Part shown: one piece after another, positions 8,213 through 17,752 of the stretch
Layout: each line of letters starts with the position of its first letter
How positions within the stretch are numbered: position 1 is the first letter of the stretch
Origin: Microbacterium sp.
GTDB lineage: Bacteria; Actinomycetota; Actinomycetes; Actinomycetales; Microbacteriaceae
Length of the DNA stretch: 64,000 bases
Assembly: GCF_017305435.1 (NCBI RefSeq)
Contig: NZ_JAFKIP010000006.1
Location: 310,001 to 374,000 of the forward strand
Direction of reading: 5' to 3'
Notes under the pieces: generated by a model
Databases searched by the model: none
Told to the model about the DNA's origin: nothing
What the model saw: the letters and a program-made list of their open reading frames with translations, nothing else
Made by a program: the position numbers and the translations under genes

Positions 8213-9034
8213 TCACCGATCGGACGCGGCGAGCAGCTCTGCGATGACCGTCACGACGCCGGCGTCGGCGTTGGACGGCGCGCGGTGGCGGGCGACCGCG
8301 GCGACATCGGGGTGCGCATCCGCCATCGCGTATGACCAGTCGGCCGCCTGGAGCAGTTCGACGTCGTTGAGGTAGTCGCCGAAGGCGGCCGTCTGCGCCG
8401 GGGTGACGCCCAGCGCCCGCTGGAGGTCCCGCAGGGCGACGCCTTTGTTCACGGTCGAGTTCATGACGTCAACCCAGTGCCGGCCGGACACGACGACCTG
8501 GTGCGTCGCGCGCAGGTCGTCGAGCGCGCGAGCGGTGTGCGTCTCTCCCCCGTCGAAGTCGTAGATCGCGAGCTTCAGCACCTGATCCGTGACGGCGAGG
8601 AGGTCGGGCACGATCTCGAGCTTCGCGTAGTACTTCTCCACCTCGGCGACGAACTCGGGGGTCGTGTCCTCGACGTAGGCGGAGAGCTTGCCGCACACGA
8701 CCAGCCCCGCGCGCAGCGCGCCGCCGGCGACGAGGCCCCGGATGCGCGTGACGAGGGATGCCGCGACGGCGCCGTCCACGGCATCCGACGACACCTCGTC
8801 GTCACCGCGGACCACGAACGCACCGTTCTCGGCGATGTAGTCGAGCTCTCCGGGAACGCGGGCGAACATCTGCTGCAGCGTCGCGAGCTGCCTCCCGCTC
8901 GCGGGGGCGAAGGCGATGCCGCGCGCGGCCATCTCGCCCAGCAGCGGCCAGATCCCTTCGGGGATCGACCCGTCCGGCAGCAGGAGGGTGCCGTCCATGT
9001 CGACGGCGATCAGGCGGATGTCGCGAGGAGTCAC
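8213..9034 (-). CDS. HAD-superfamily hydrolase, Cof/YidA type
   Basis: A 273-residue phosphatase of the HAD superfamily, type IIB cap. Motif I is DMDGTLL (residues 12-18), motif II lies in APASGRQ, the C2 cap follows (IAENGAFVV), and motifs III/IV are NKGVALRDLQ and AAFGDYLNDVELL. Enzymes of this group dephosphorylate sugar phosphates or flavin intermediates; the substrate cannot be told. A GGATGGAGGG stretch precedes the GTG start. Confidence 0.9.
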   Translation of the reverse strand: MTPRDIRLIAVDMDGTLLLPDGSIPEGIWPLLGEMAARGIAFAPASGRQLATLQQMFARVPGELDYIAENGAFVVRGDDEVSSDAVDGAVAASLVTRIRGLVAGGALRAGLVVCGKLSAYVEDTTPEFVAEVEKYYAKLEIVPDLLAVTDQVLKLAIYDFDGGETHTARALDDLRATHQVVVSGRHWVDVMNSTVNKGVALRDLQRALGVTPAQTAAFGDYLNDVELLQAADWSYAMADAHPDVAAVARHRAPSNADAGVVTVIAELLAASDR

Positions 9035-9046
9035 CCCTCCATCCTT

Positions 9047-9541
9047 TCAGCGCTTCTCACGGCGTCTCGCGTACGCCGCCGCGTCGCGGCTGGAGAGCGC
9101 GAGAAGGATCAGGACGTCGAGTCCGAGCGGAACGAGCCCGACGTCGATCGTGATCTCCTGCCCCTGATCCCACCAGCCCGCGAACGCCGCGCAGATGGAC
9201 AGGGTCGTCACGCTCATCACGACCACCCGCGCCCAGTTGCGGCCGGTCCAGATGAGACGCAGCAGCACGGTGTCGACGGCGAGGACGATGACGGCGGTCA
9301 CGACCACGACGACGACCGCTGCGCTGCGCTCGTCGTCCGTGAGCGTGTCGATGTCCGCGACCGCCTCGGGCGCGAACGCCGCCGCGATGAGGACGACGGT
9401 GCCGGAGAAGATGCGCAGCGCCAGGAGGAGCACGGCTGCCATGACCGCCGCGGGGCGCGGCATCGTCGGGTCGTAGCCCGTGGGGCGGAGGAGCCGCGTC
9501 GCCGGTTCGAACGCCGGGCGTCGCTCGTGCGGATCGCTCAT
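9047..9541 (-). CDS. Membrane protein, four predicted TM helices
   Basis: A 164-residue protein with a hydrophilic 30-residue N-terminus and about four hydrophobic helices (near residues 33-55, 68-90, 98-118 and 128-148). Its start overlaps the stop of the LssY_C gene by four bases (ATGA), with a good GGAGG ribosome-binding site inside that gene, so the pair is an operon. I do not recognise a family. Confidence 0.7.
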   Translation of the reverse strand: MSDPHERRPAFEPATRLLRPTGYDPTMPRPAAVMAAVLLLALRIFSGTVVLIAAAFAPEAVADIDTLTDDERSAAVVVVVVTAVIVLAVDTVLLRLIWTGRNWARVVVMSVTTLSICAAFAGWWDQGQEITIDVGLVPLGLDVLILLALSSRDAAAYARRREKR

Positions 9542-10413
9542 AAGGCACCTCCGTCCGCCTGGGCGGCATCCGCGGTGGGCACGGCGTGCCCGGCATCCAC
9601 GGCGCGGAGGTCGAGGATCGGCAGATCGCCGTCGGTGCGGATCGAGTCGCCGCCGCCGTTGCGTGCGTGGTACCCGGTGGAGAAGTCCTTCAGGACCTCC
9701 ACCGTGATCGCGGATTCCGCGCCCGACACCGTCCGCACGACGTGGTCGCGCTCGATGTCGGTGTCGGCGTCGATGCGGTGCGTGATCTGCAGCGTGAACA
9801 GCGAGAGACCGACCGACGTGTCGAAGGTCGCCGCGGCGAGCCAGTCGACCCGGCGGCCGCCGGGGAGCAGCCACCCGTCGGGGCAGCGCCAGAAGCGCAC
9901 GTGGTGGCGTTGGGCGGGGTTGCCGTCGACCTCCTGCTGGTAGGCGAGATCCTGCTGCCGCCCGAAGAGGAACAGCGGACTCACGGGTGCCTCGTCGTAG
10001 CTGCGACGGGTGAGGGTCGACGTCACGATCCGCCACGACGAGCGGAGCGTGACGGGGTCGGCGCGCCGCCACCCGGAGCGCTCCATCGCGGCGATGAGCT
10101 GCTCCGCGTCGCCCATGAGCGCGAGGTTCACCGGGTCGCCCAGGAGCCCGTCGCTCGTCCGGGCCCGCCCGATGAAGTAGTCGGGCACGTAGATCGTCGT
10201 CAGGATGCGGTGCAGCCGCGGCAGCACGAGGTAGGCCAGCAGCACCCAGAAGGCGATGCCCGCGGCGATGCCCCACCACCCCAGATGGAACGTCTCGGTG
10301 AGGTTGAGGTAGGCGAGCCAGATGGAGGCGAGACCGGCGAACGCGAAGAAGAACCAGTCCAGCGCCGTGCCGAGCGACCACGCACGGCGGCGGGGCGTCT
10401 CCGGAGCGGTCAT
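9538..10413 (-). CDS. Membrane protein with LssY-like C-terminal domain
   Basis: A 291-residue protein. Two hydrophobic helices (about residues 15-35 and 42-62) precede a soluble domain that reads like the LssY C-terminal domain: LLGDPVNLALMGDAEQL, SPLFLFGRQQDLAYQQE and RHHVRFWRCPDGWLLPGG. In other bacteria this domain follows PAP2 phosphatases such as LssY, but no phosphatase domain is present here. ATG 10413 is preferred because TAGCGT ends six bases before it. The role is unknown. Confidence 0.75.
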   Translation of the reverse strand: MTAPETPRRRAWSLGTALDWFFFAFAGLASIWLAYLNLTETFHLGWWGIAAGIAFWVLLAYLVLPRLHRILTTIYVPDYFIGRARTSDGLLGDPVNLALMGDAEQLIAAMERSGWRRADPVTLRSSWRIVTSTLTRRSYDEAPVSPLFLFGRQQDLAYQQEVDGNPAQRHHVRFWRCPDGWLLPGGRRVDWLAAATFDTSVGLSLFTLQITHRIDADTDIERDHVVRTVSGAESAITVEVLKDFSTGYHARNGGGDSIRTDGDLPILDLRAVDAGHAVPTADAAQADGGAL

Positions 10414-10491
10414 GCCCACACGCTACCGGGGGTCGACCCGAAGCGGGGGCACGGGATGGCTCCACTGTGCCCCGCGCGCTAGCGTGGGGGC

Positions 10492-12180
<1,689 letters not shown>

Positions 12181-12224
12181 GGCCGGCCGCGGCGCGCCGC
12201 CCCGCCCCGCCCCGCGGCGACGTT

Positions 12225-12297
12225 CCGCGAGAGAACACCCGGGCGCCGAGAGAACGGGTGACACCCGCCCTCTCGGCGACGCGTTGTTCTCTCGCGG
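12225..12297. repeat. Nested intergenic palindrome between convergent genes
   Basis: Three nested inverted repeats: CCGCGAGAGAACA (12225-12237) pairs perfectly with 12285-12297, CGCCGAGAG pairs with CTCTCGGCG inside it, and CGGGTG-A-CACCCG sits at the centre. It could form a long RNA hairpin that stops transcription from both sides, or be a dispersed REP-like element. No T tract follows. Confidence 0.7.
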
Positions 12298-12311
12298 TGG
12301 TGGGTGCGGCG

Positions 12312-13412
12312 TCAGGCGGGGAGGGATGCCGGCTCGCGGTCGTCCTCGTGGGCGGCGAGCTCATCCGACTCCGCCCCGCCCGCCGTGCGGAAGTGGCCGA
12401 GCACCGACAGGAGCAGACCGCCGACCGTCCACGCGCCGAGGACGAGCCATGAGAACGAGGCGTCCGCCTGCGGGAAGTACGAGACGTCGCGCAGCAGGTT
12501 CGCCGCGGCGCCCGGCGGGAACCACTGCCCGATCTGACCCCAGACCCCCGGCAGGAACTCGCGCGGCATCGCGGCGCCCGAGATCGGGTTGGCGAAGAGC
12601 ATCATGACGATCGGTCCGACCGCGATGCCCGCGCGACCGAGGAGCGCGACGGCCCCCGTGATCGGCGCCGCGATCGCGGCGAGCGCCAGCGCGATGACGG
12701 CCGCCTCCGCCCAGAAGTCGCCCTCGAGCACGCCGAACCATCCCGCGAGGATGCCGGTGAGCACGAGTCCGCCGACGGCCGAGTAGACCACGACGGCGAG
12801 CACGCGCCGCAGCGCCCCGATCACGGCGATCGAGATCGCGATGCCGCCGATCATGCCGCCCATGACGAGCGGGAACATGGCCGCAGTGAGGCCGGTGCCG
12901 CGCGGGTCGCTCGCCGCAAGCGGAACGACGTCGGTGACCGTGACCGCGATGTGCGCCGGCGCGGGTGCTCCGGCGGCGGATGCCGCGGCTGCCGCCTGTG
13001 CGTTCACCTGCGCCTCGAGCGCGCTCCCGATACCCGTCAGCAGCTGACTGACGGCGAGGTTCGCCGCCGACGAGGTGAGGACCTCGGGTGCGGTGCCGGG
13101 CGTCCCGGACAGGATGATCGCCCCGTAGACCTCGCGCTTCTCGATCGCGGCGACCGCGGCATCCCGATCGTCGACCTCGTCGAACGCCAGGACGTCGGGC
13201 TGCTTCTCGTCGAGGGCGGCCGTGACCGCCGTGACGGCCTGCTCGGGACCGGCGATCGCGACGGGCAGGTTGTGCGGTTCGGCCGTGACGCTCGGCCACG
13301 CGAAGGCGAGCACGACGACGGCGACGAGCGCGGCGAGCGCGATCGACACGCCGAGGACCCGGCCGATCGGGGTGTGCGGCGTGTGCGGCGCGGTGGCGGT
13401 GGGTGCGGACAT
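12312..13412 (-). CDS. YhgE/Pip-like or ABC-2-type membrane permease
   Basis: A 366-residue membrane protein: one N-terminal helix (residues 20-42), an external region of about 130 residues, then five or six helices from about residue 175 to 335. This architecture is that of YhgE/Pip and ABC-2-type transporter permeases. No ATPase is encoded beside it. A GGAG site lies five bases before the ATG. It is divergent from the TetR gene and shares the 13433-13464 palindrome, so it is the likely target of that repressor; an export or membrane-stress role is an inference. Confidence 0.7.
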   Translation of the reverse strand: MSAPTATAPHTPHTPIGRVLGVSIALAALVAVVVLAFAWPSVTAEPHNLPVAIAGPEQAVTAVTAALDEKQPDVLAFDEVDDRDAAVAAIEKREVYGAIILSGTPGTAPEVLTSSAANLAVSQLLTGIGSALEAQVNAQAAAAASAAGAPAPAHIAVTVTDVVPLAASDPRGTGLTAAMFPLVMGGMIGGIAISIAVIGALRRVLAVVVYSAVGGLVLTGILAGWFGVLEGDFWAEAAVIALALAAIAAPITGAVALLGRAGIAVGPIVMMLFANPISGAAMPREFLPGVWGQIGQWFPPGAAANLLRDVSYFPQADASFSWLVLGAWTVGGLLLSVLGHFRTAGGAESDELAAHEDDREPASLPA

Positions 13413-13432
13413 CTGAACTCCAGCGGAAAGAA

Positions 13433-13464
13433 AGTATAAAAAACGAATGCTCGTTCTTTATACT
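13433..13464. promoter_or_regulatory. TetR-family operator
   Basis: AGTATAAAAAACGA (13433-13446) and TCGTTCTTTATACT (13451-13464) form an inverted repeat with 13 of 14 bases paired around ATGC. It lies between the divergent membrane protein and TetR genes and is strikingly AT-rich for this genome. TATACT in the right arm could be the -10 of the regulator gene, which would give autorepression. Confidence 0.85.
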
Positions 13465-13498
13465 CGTCTCGGACTAGGCTGTCAACGCGAGGAGGATC

Positions 13499-14092
13499 AT
13501 GCCGAAGGTCACCGACGAGTACCGCAATGCCCGCCGCGGCGAGATCATCGAGGTCGCGATCTCGCAGTTCGCCGAGCACGGCTACGCGCGCACCTCGATC
13601 GCCGATCTCGTCACCGCCTCCGGGCTCTCCGCCGGAGCCATCTACGGCAACTTTCCCGGCGGCAAGCAGGAGCTCTTCGTGGCAGCTGCGTCGCGCATTC
13701 TGAAGTCGCGCCGCGACGAGCTCGCAGCAGGAGCCGGCGCGGACCGCCCACTCAGCCCCGGCGAGGTCATGGCGACGCTCATCCGCGGAATCCGCGCCGA
13801 GAACGTGGGGTCGGTCCTCCCTCAGCTGTGGGGGGAGGCCTCGATCGACGCCGAGATCCGCACCCTCGTCTCGGCCGTGTTCCGCGATCTGCGTCAGACC
13901 GTCGCCGATCGGCTCACCGAGTGGGCGGCGGCACATCCCGACCGGACGGGCGCCGATCCGTCGGCGTGGGGTGCGCGCATGGCCCCCGTCGTCCTGTCCG
14001 CCGCTCCGGGATTCGTCCTGCAGCGCGCGATGCTCGACGACTTCGACGAGGTCGCGTACATCGACGCGCTTCCGGACATCTTCGTGCACTGA
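13499..14092 (+). CDS. TetR/AcrR family transcriptional repressor
   Basis: A 197-residue regulator. The N-terminal helix-turn-helix is clear: EIIEVAISQFAEHGYARTSIADLV, SGLSAGAIYGNFPGGKQELFVA (key part GLSAGAIYGNF, residues about 44-54). The C-terminal half is a ligand-binding domain of the TetR_C_6-like kind, too variable to predict a ligand. A strong GGAGG ribosome-binding site precedes the ATG. It very probably controls itself and the divergent permease through the palindrome at 13433-13464. Confidence 0.93.
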   Translation: MPKVTDEYRNARRGEIIEVAISQFAEHGYARTSIADLVTASGLSAGAIYGNFPGGKQELFVAAASRILKSRRDELAAGAGADRPLSPGEVMATLIRGIRAENVGSVLPQLWGEASIDAEIRTLVSAVFRDLRQTVADRLTEWAAAHPDRTGADPSAWGARMAPVVLSAAPGFVLQRAMLDDFDEVAYIDALPDIFVH

Positions 14093-14127
14093 CGCGCGGG
14101 CGAGGCCGCGGACGGCGCCACGTTCAG

Positions 14128-14676
14128 CTAGACGGTCGTACGCGTGTGCAGTCGTGCCCCGTCGGGGCTGAAGATCGAGACGACCTCGGCAGGTCGGGGC
14201 CCGACGGCGCTGATCGAATGCGGTGTGCGGGTGTCGAACTCGGCGGCTTCACCCGGGACCAGCACCAGCTCGCTGTCGTCGAGCACGAGGCGCACCCGAC
14301 CACTGAGCACATAGAACCATTCGAATCCTTCGTGCACGCGCGGCTCGGGCGGCGCGACGCGCGGTGGGAAGGTGACTTTGAAGGTCTGCACCGGCGAGTC
14401 CTCACGGGTGAGGGGAGCGACGATGTGGCCGTCGCGATTCGTCGCAGGTCTGCGCACGCGCGGGTCGGCGGGTTCGGCGACGAGATCGTCGAGGCGGATG
14501 CCGAGCAGCCGCGTCAGCGGCACGAGCAGCTCGAGACTGGCCTGGCGTTTCCCCGACTCCAAACGCGACAGAGTGCTGACGGAGGCGCCCGCCTGCCCGG
14601 CGAGCTCCTCGAGAGTCCAGCCTTTGTCCTGACGGGCGGCCCGCAGCCGTTCTCCCACGCGATCCGTTGCCGACAT
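14128..14676 (-). CDS. XRE-family regulator with C-terminal cupin
   Basis: A 182-residue two-domain regulator. Residues 5-62 are an XRE helix-turn-helix (RLRAARQDKGWTLEELAG, ASVSTLSRLESGKRQASLE). Residues about 100-170 are a cupin (EPRVHEGFEWFYVLSGRVRLVLDD, VPGEAAEFDTRTPHSI). Such proteins sense small molecules or redox state through the cupin. ATG 14676 is used; the upstream in-frame extension has no similarity. It is divergent from the oxidoreductase-methyltransferase fusion and probably regulates it. Confidence 0.9.
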   Translation of the reverse strand: MSATDRVGERLRAARQDKGWTLEELAGQAGASVSTLSRLESGKRQASLELLVPLTRLLGIRLDDLVAEPADPRVRRPATNRDGHIVAPLTREDSPVQTFKVTFPPRVAPPEPRVHEGFEWFYVLSGRVRLVLDDSELVLVPGEAAEFDTRTPHSISAVGPRPAEVVSIFSPDGARLHTRTTV

Positions 14677-14692
14677 GATTCCATCTTGCCAT

Positions 14693-14712
14693 TTGCGCAA
14701 AACAACTTGCAA
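14693..14712. promoter_or_regulatory. Possible XRE operator half-sites
   Basis: Two small palindromes, TTGCGCAA (14693-14700) and TTGCAA (14707-14712), with a further TTGC at 14686, lie in the 66 bases between the divergent XRE-cupin and fusion genes. Repeated TTGC-type half-sites are typical of XRE operators. Assignment is by position and symmetry only. Confidence 0.45.
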
Positions 14713-14742
14713 TACTGTGCTTTGACGGCGGATGCTGTGGGC

Positions 14743-16299
14743 ATGGATTCACCGAAGTGGGATGCCGTCATCGTGGGCGGCGGGGTGGCAGGGCTGAGTG
14801 CCGCGCAGATGCTCGGGAGGGCTCGCCGACGCACGCTCGTCATCGACGCCGCGCAGCCGCGGAATCGTTTCTCCGCACACATGCACGGCGTGCTCGGCCA
14901 CGACGGCATCGATCCTGGAGAGCTCCTCGAGAAGGGACGCACCGAGGCCCGCCGCTACGGCGTGACGATCGAGAACGGAGCTGTGACGAGCATCGTCGAT
15001 CTGGGTTCTCAGCTGCGGATCACGCGCGCCGACGGCACGATCGACACGACCCGCGCCGTCGTCCTCGCTGCCGGCGTGATCGACGAGCTGCCCGACGTGC
15101 CCGGACTCGCACAGCGGTGGGGTCGCGATGTCCTGCACTGCCCGTACTGCCACGGATTCGAAGTCGTGGATTCGCGCCTCGGCGTTCTCGCGACCTCACC
15201 CGCGAGCCTGCACCAGATCGAACTCGCGCGGCAGTGGAGCGATGATGTGACGGCGTTCACGGCTGCGGCCGAGCCTCTCGAGGAGGACGTGCGCGCGCGG
15301 CTGGTGGCCCGAGGCATTCGGATCGTGGATGCCCTCGTCGAGCGCCTCGAGGTCGTCGACGACGCGCTGGCCGCTGTCGTCACCGCCGACGGGCGTCGCC
15401 ACGAGATCGACGCGCTGTTCACGGCCCCCCTCCCCCGCCTCTCCCTCGGATTCGCCGAGGCGCTCGGGCTCGCCCGGAGCGATTCACCCGGATCGCCGCT
15501 CGCGGTCGACGGGTCAGGAGCAACCAGCCACCCCCGGGTGTGGGCCGCGGGCAACCTCACCGCGCCCCACGGCAACGTGCCGATGGCGATGGGCTCGGGC
15601 TCGATGGCCGGAGCCGGCGCCAACGCGAGACTCGTCGCCGACGACACTGCCCGCGCTGTGGCTGACCGGAGCGCCGAGCGGAACGCACGATGGGAGCAGC
15701 GCTACGCCGACATCGACCGCGTCTGGTCGGGACGTGTGAACAAGACCACTGCGGCCGTCGTCACCGAACTCACGGCGGGGCACGTCGGCGGATCGGTCCT
15801 CGAGATCGGCTGCGGCGAAGGCGCGGATGCCGTGTGGATGGCCGAGCGCGGATGGACTGTGACGGCGGTCGACGTGTCGCGCACCGCCGTCGACCGCGCC
15901 CGCGCGGCCGCACGAGAGCGCGGGATTCAGATCGACTTCGCGTCCGTGGATGCCGCTGGCGACCTCCCGACCGGGCCGTTCGACCTGGTCGTCTCGAGCT
16001 TCCTGCACTCGTGGGAGCCCGACTTTCCGAGGATCGCGATCCTGCGCGACGCGCTGACCCGCGTCGCGCCGGGCGGCCGGATGCTGGCGGTCTCGCACGC
16101 CGCGCTGCCGCCCTGGAAACAGGATGCACCCGAACACCTCCCGCTCCTGCGCACGCCGACGGAGGAGCTCGCGCTGCTGGGTCTCGACGCGGACGACTGG
16201 GTGATCGAACTCGCCGAGCTGCGCGCCCGTGACCTCCACGGTCCGGACGGAACGCCCGCCGTCATCGACGACGGTGTGCTGCTCGTGCGCCGCCGGTAG
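14743..16299 (+). CDS. Bifunctional FAD oxidoreductase / class I SAM methyltransferase fusion
   Basis: A 518-residue fusion. Residues 1-300 form a thioredoxin-reductase-like flavoprotein: VIVGGGVAGLSAAQML at the N-terminus, a redox pair Cys133-Pro-Tyr-Cys136 and WAAGNLTAPHGNVPMAMGSG at the end. Residues about 315-518 are a class I methyltransferase with motif I VLEIGCGEGADAVWMAERG (near 350-370), VTAVDVS and a post-motif FDLVVSSFLHSW. Cupin-XRE regulators next to such flavoproteins are a recurrent pair; the substrate is unknown. The join contains RNARWEQRYADIDRVWSGRVN, a usual methyltransferase N-terminus, so both domains look intact. Confidence 0.88.
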   Translation: MDSPKWDAVIVGGGVAGLSAAQMLGRARRRTLVIDAAQPRNRFSAHMHGVLGHDGIDPGELLEKGRTEARRYGVTIENGAVTSIVDLGSQLRITRADGTIDTTRAVVLAAGVIDELPDVPGLAQRWGRDVLHCPYCHGFEVVDSRLGVLATSPASLHQIELARQWSDDVTAFTAAAEPLEEDVRARLVARGIRIVDALVERLEVVDDALAAVVTADGRRHEIDALFTAPLPRLSLGFAEALGLARSDSPGSPLAVDGSGATSHPRVWAAGNLTAPHGNVPMAMGSGSMAGAGANARLVADDTARAVADRSAERNARWEQRYADIDRVWSGRVNKTTAAVVTELTAGHVGGSVLEIGCGEGADAVWMAERGWTVTAVDVSRTAVDRARAAARERGIQIDFASVDAAGDLPTGPFDLVVSSFLHSWEPDFPRIAILRDALTRVAPGGRMLAVSHAALPPWKQDAPEHLPLLRTPTEELALLGLDADDWVIELAELRARDLHGPDGTPAVIDDGVLLVRRR

Positions 16300-16310
16300 G
16301 GGGCAACGCG

Positions 16311-16943
16311 CTAACCGCGCGACGCTGCCGCCGCGGCCGCGCGGGCGAGCCAGGCGGGCGGCGTGCCGTACCGCTGCGAAGGGATCAACTCGCCCGCCGC
16401 GCAGTGCGCGACGAGCGCGGTGAGGCGATCGGCTCGCGTCTGCGCGCGCTTCGCGCCGTGCAGCCAGTTGGCGCAGAGGCGGCGGTACCCCGGCGTCGCG
16501 ACGCTCCAGAAGGCGTGCGCGGCGGGGACTGCGGCCAGTGCGGCCAACTCCGCCTCGTCGAGCTCTTCACGCGTCTCGTACGAGTACACGGCGGTGCGCT
16601 CGGGCGTTCGCCGCTCGTAGGCGGCGATCCCCGCGGGGTGCATGAGCCCCGCGGCCGTGAGCCGCTCGACGTGCGCGATGTTGATGGCGCTCCAGTTCGA
16701 CGAGGGCTTGCGCGGACTGAAGCGCTGGGTGCGGACATCTCCGATGCGACGGGTCGCCGAGTCGATCCACCCGAAGCACAGCGCCTCGACCACGGCGTCC
16801 TCCCACGTCAGGCCCTGCGCGGGGTGCGCCTTGGGGCGACGCTCGACCCAGATCTCCGGGGCGGAGGCGTGGTGGGCTTCGAGCCACGCGCGGAAGGCCG
16901 CGGCATCCTCGAAGAACACCACGTCGGGCTCGACCTCGCTCAC
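16311..16943 (-). CDS. YdeI/OmpD-associated family protein
   Basis: A 210-residue protein of the YdeI family. Family features are VFFEDAAAFRAWLEAHH at the N-terminus, PEIWVERRPK, EDAVVEALCFGWIDSATRRIG in the centre and RFSPRKPSSNWSAINIAHVERL. Relatives are annotated as bacteriocin-protection or stress proteins, but the biochemistry is not established. GTG 16943 was chosen because TAGCGT ends seven bases before it. It is convergent with the fusion gene, eleven bases away. Confidence 0.85.
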   Translation of the reverse strand: MSEVEPDVVFFEDAAAFRAWLEAHHASAPEIWVERRPKAHPAQGLTWEDAVVEALCFGWIDSATRRIGDVRTQRFSPRKPSSNWSAINIAHVERLTAAGLMHPAGIAAYERRTPERTAVYSYETREELDEAELAALAAVPAAHAFWSVATPGYRRLCANWLHGAKRAQTRADRLTALVAHCAAGELIPSQRYGTPPAWLARAAAAAASRG

Positions 16944-17056
16944 GTGCGTGACGCTACCAGGGGGATCCGACATCGCTCGGGATCCATCGCGAGGCGGACC
17001 CGGATTACATCCGACGGTCGACGACATGCCCGCACACGAAGCCGGAGACTGGGCAC

Positions 17057-17752
17057 ATGACCACCCCCGTACTGTCCGCTCATGGCCTCGTCAAACGCTA
17101 CGGCAACCTCGTCGCCCTCGGAGGCGTCGACCTCGAGATCGCCGCGGGCGAGGCAGTCGCGATCATGGGCGCGTCCGGCTCGGGCAAGACGACGCTGCTG
17201 CACTGCCTCGCCGCGATCATCGCGCCCGACGCCGGCTCGGTGCGGATCGCCCCACCCGCCGCGCCGCCGATCGAGCTCGTCGGCATGAGCGAGAACGAGC
17301 GGTCGGCCGCGCGCCGGTCGCTGCTCGGCTTCGTCTTCCAAGAGCACCTGCTGCTGCCCGAGCTCACGGCGGTCGAGAACACCGCGCTGCCGCTGCTCGT
17401 ACAGGGCGTGCCGCGGGCGGATGCCGAAGCGCACGCCGCCGCGTGGCTGCGCGCACTGGGCCTCGCCGGAATGGAGGAGCGCCGGATCGGGCAGCTCTCG
17501 GGCGGCCAGGCCCAACGGGTCGCGATCGCCCGCGCCCAGGTCACCGGCGCCCCGCTCGTCTTCGCCGACGAGCCGACCGGCGCGCTCGATTCGCACACGT
17601 CGGCCGACGTGATGACGGCCCTGCTCGACGCGACCGTCGGGCAGGGGCGGAGTCTCGTCGTGGTCACGCACGACCCGGGCGTCGCGTCGCGATGCGGTCG
17701 CGTGCTCCGGATGCGCGACGGACGACTGAGCGCAGAGGTGACGAGCCGATGA
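17057..17752 (+). CDS. ABC transporter ATP-binding protein (MacB/LolD type)
   Basis: A 231-residue ABC ATPase. Walker A is GASGSGKTT (near residue 38), the signature is LSGGQAQRVAIARAQ, Walker B is LVFADEPTGALD and the H-loop is VVVTHDPGVA. The EPTGALD form marks the MacB/LolD group that works with FtsX-type permeases. It overlaps the permease gene by four bases, so the pair should form one exporter or mechanotransmission complex. Confidence 0.93.
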   Translation: MTTPVLSAHGLVKRYGNLVALGGVDLEIAAGEAVAIMGASGSGKTTLLHCLAAIIAPDAGSVRIAPPAAPPIELVGMSENERSAARRSLLGFVFQEHLLLPELTAVENTALPLLVQGVPRADAEAHAAAWLRALGLAGMEERRIGQLSGGQAQRVAIARAQVTGAPLVFADEPTGALDSHTSADVMTALLDATVGQGRSLVVVTHDPGVASRCGRVLRMRDGRLSAEVTSR

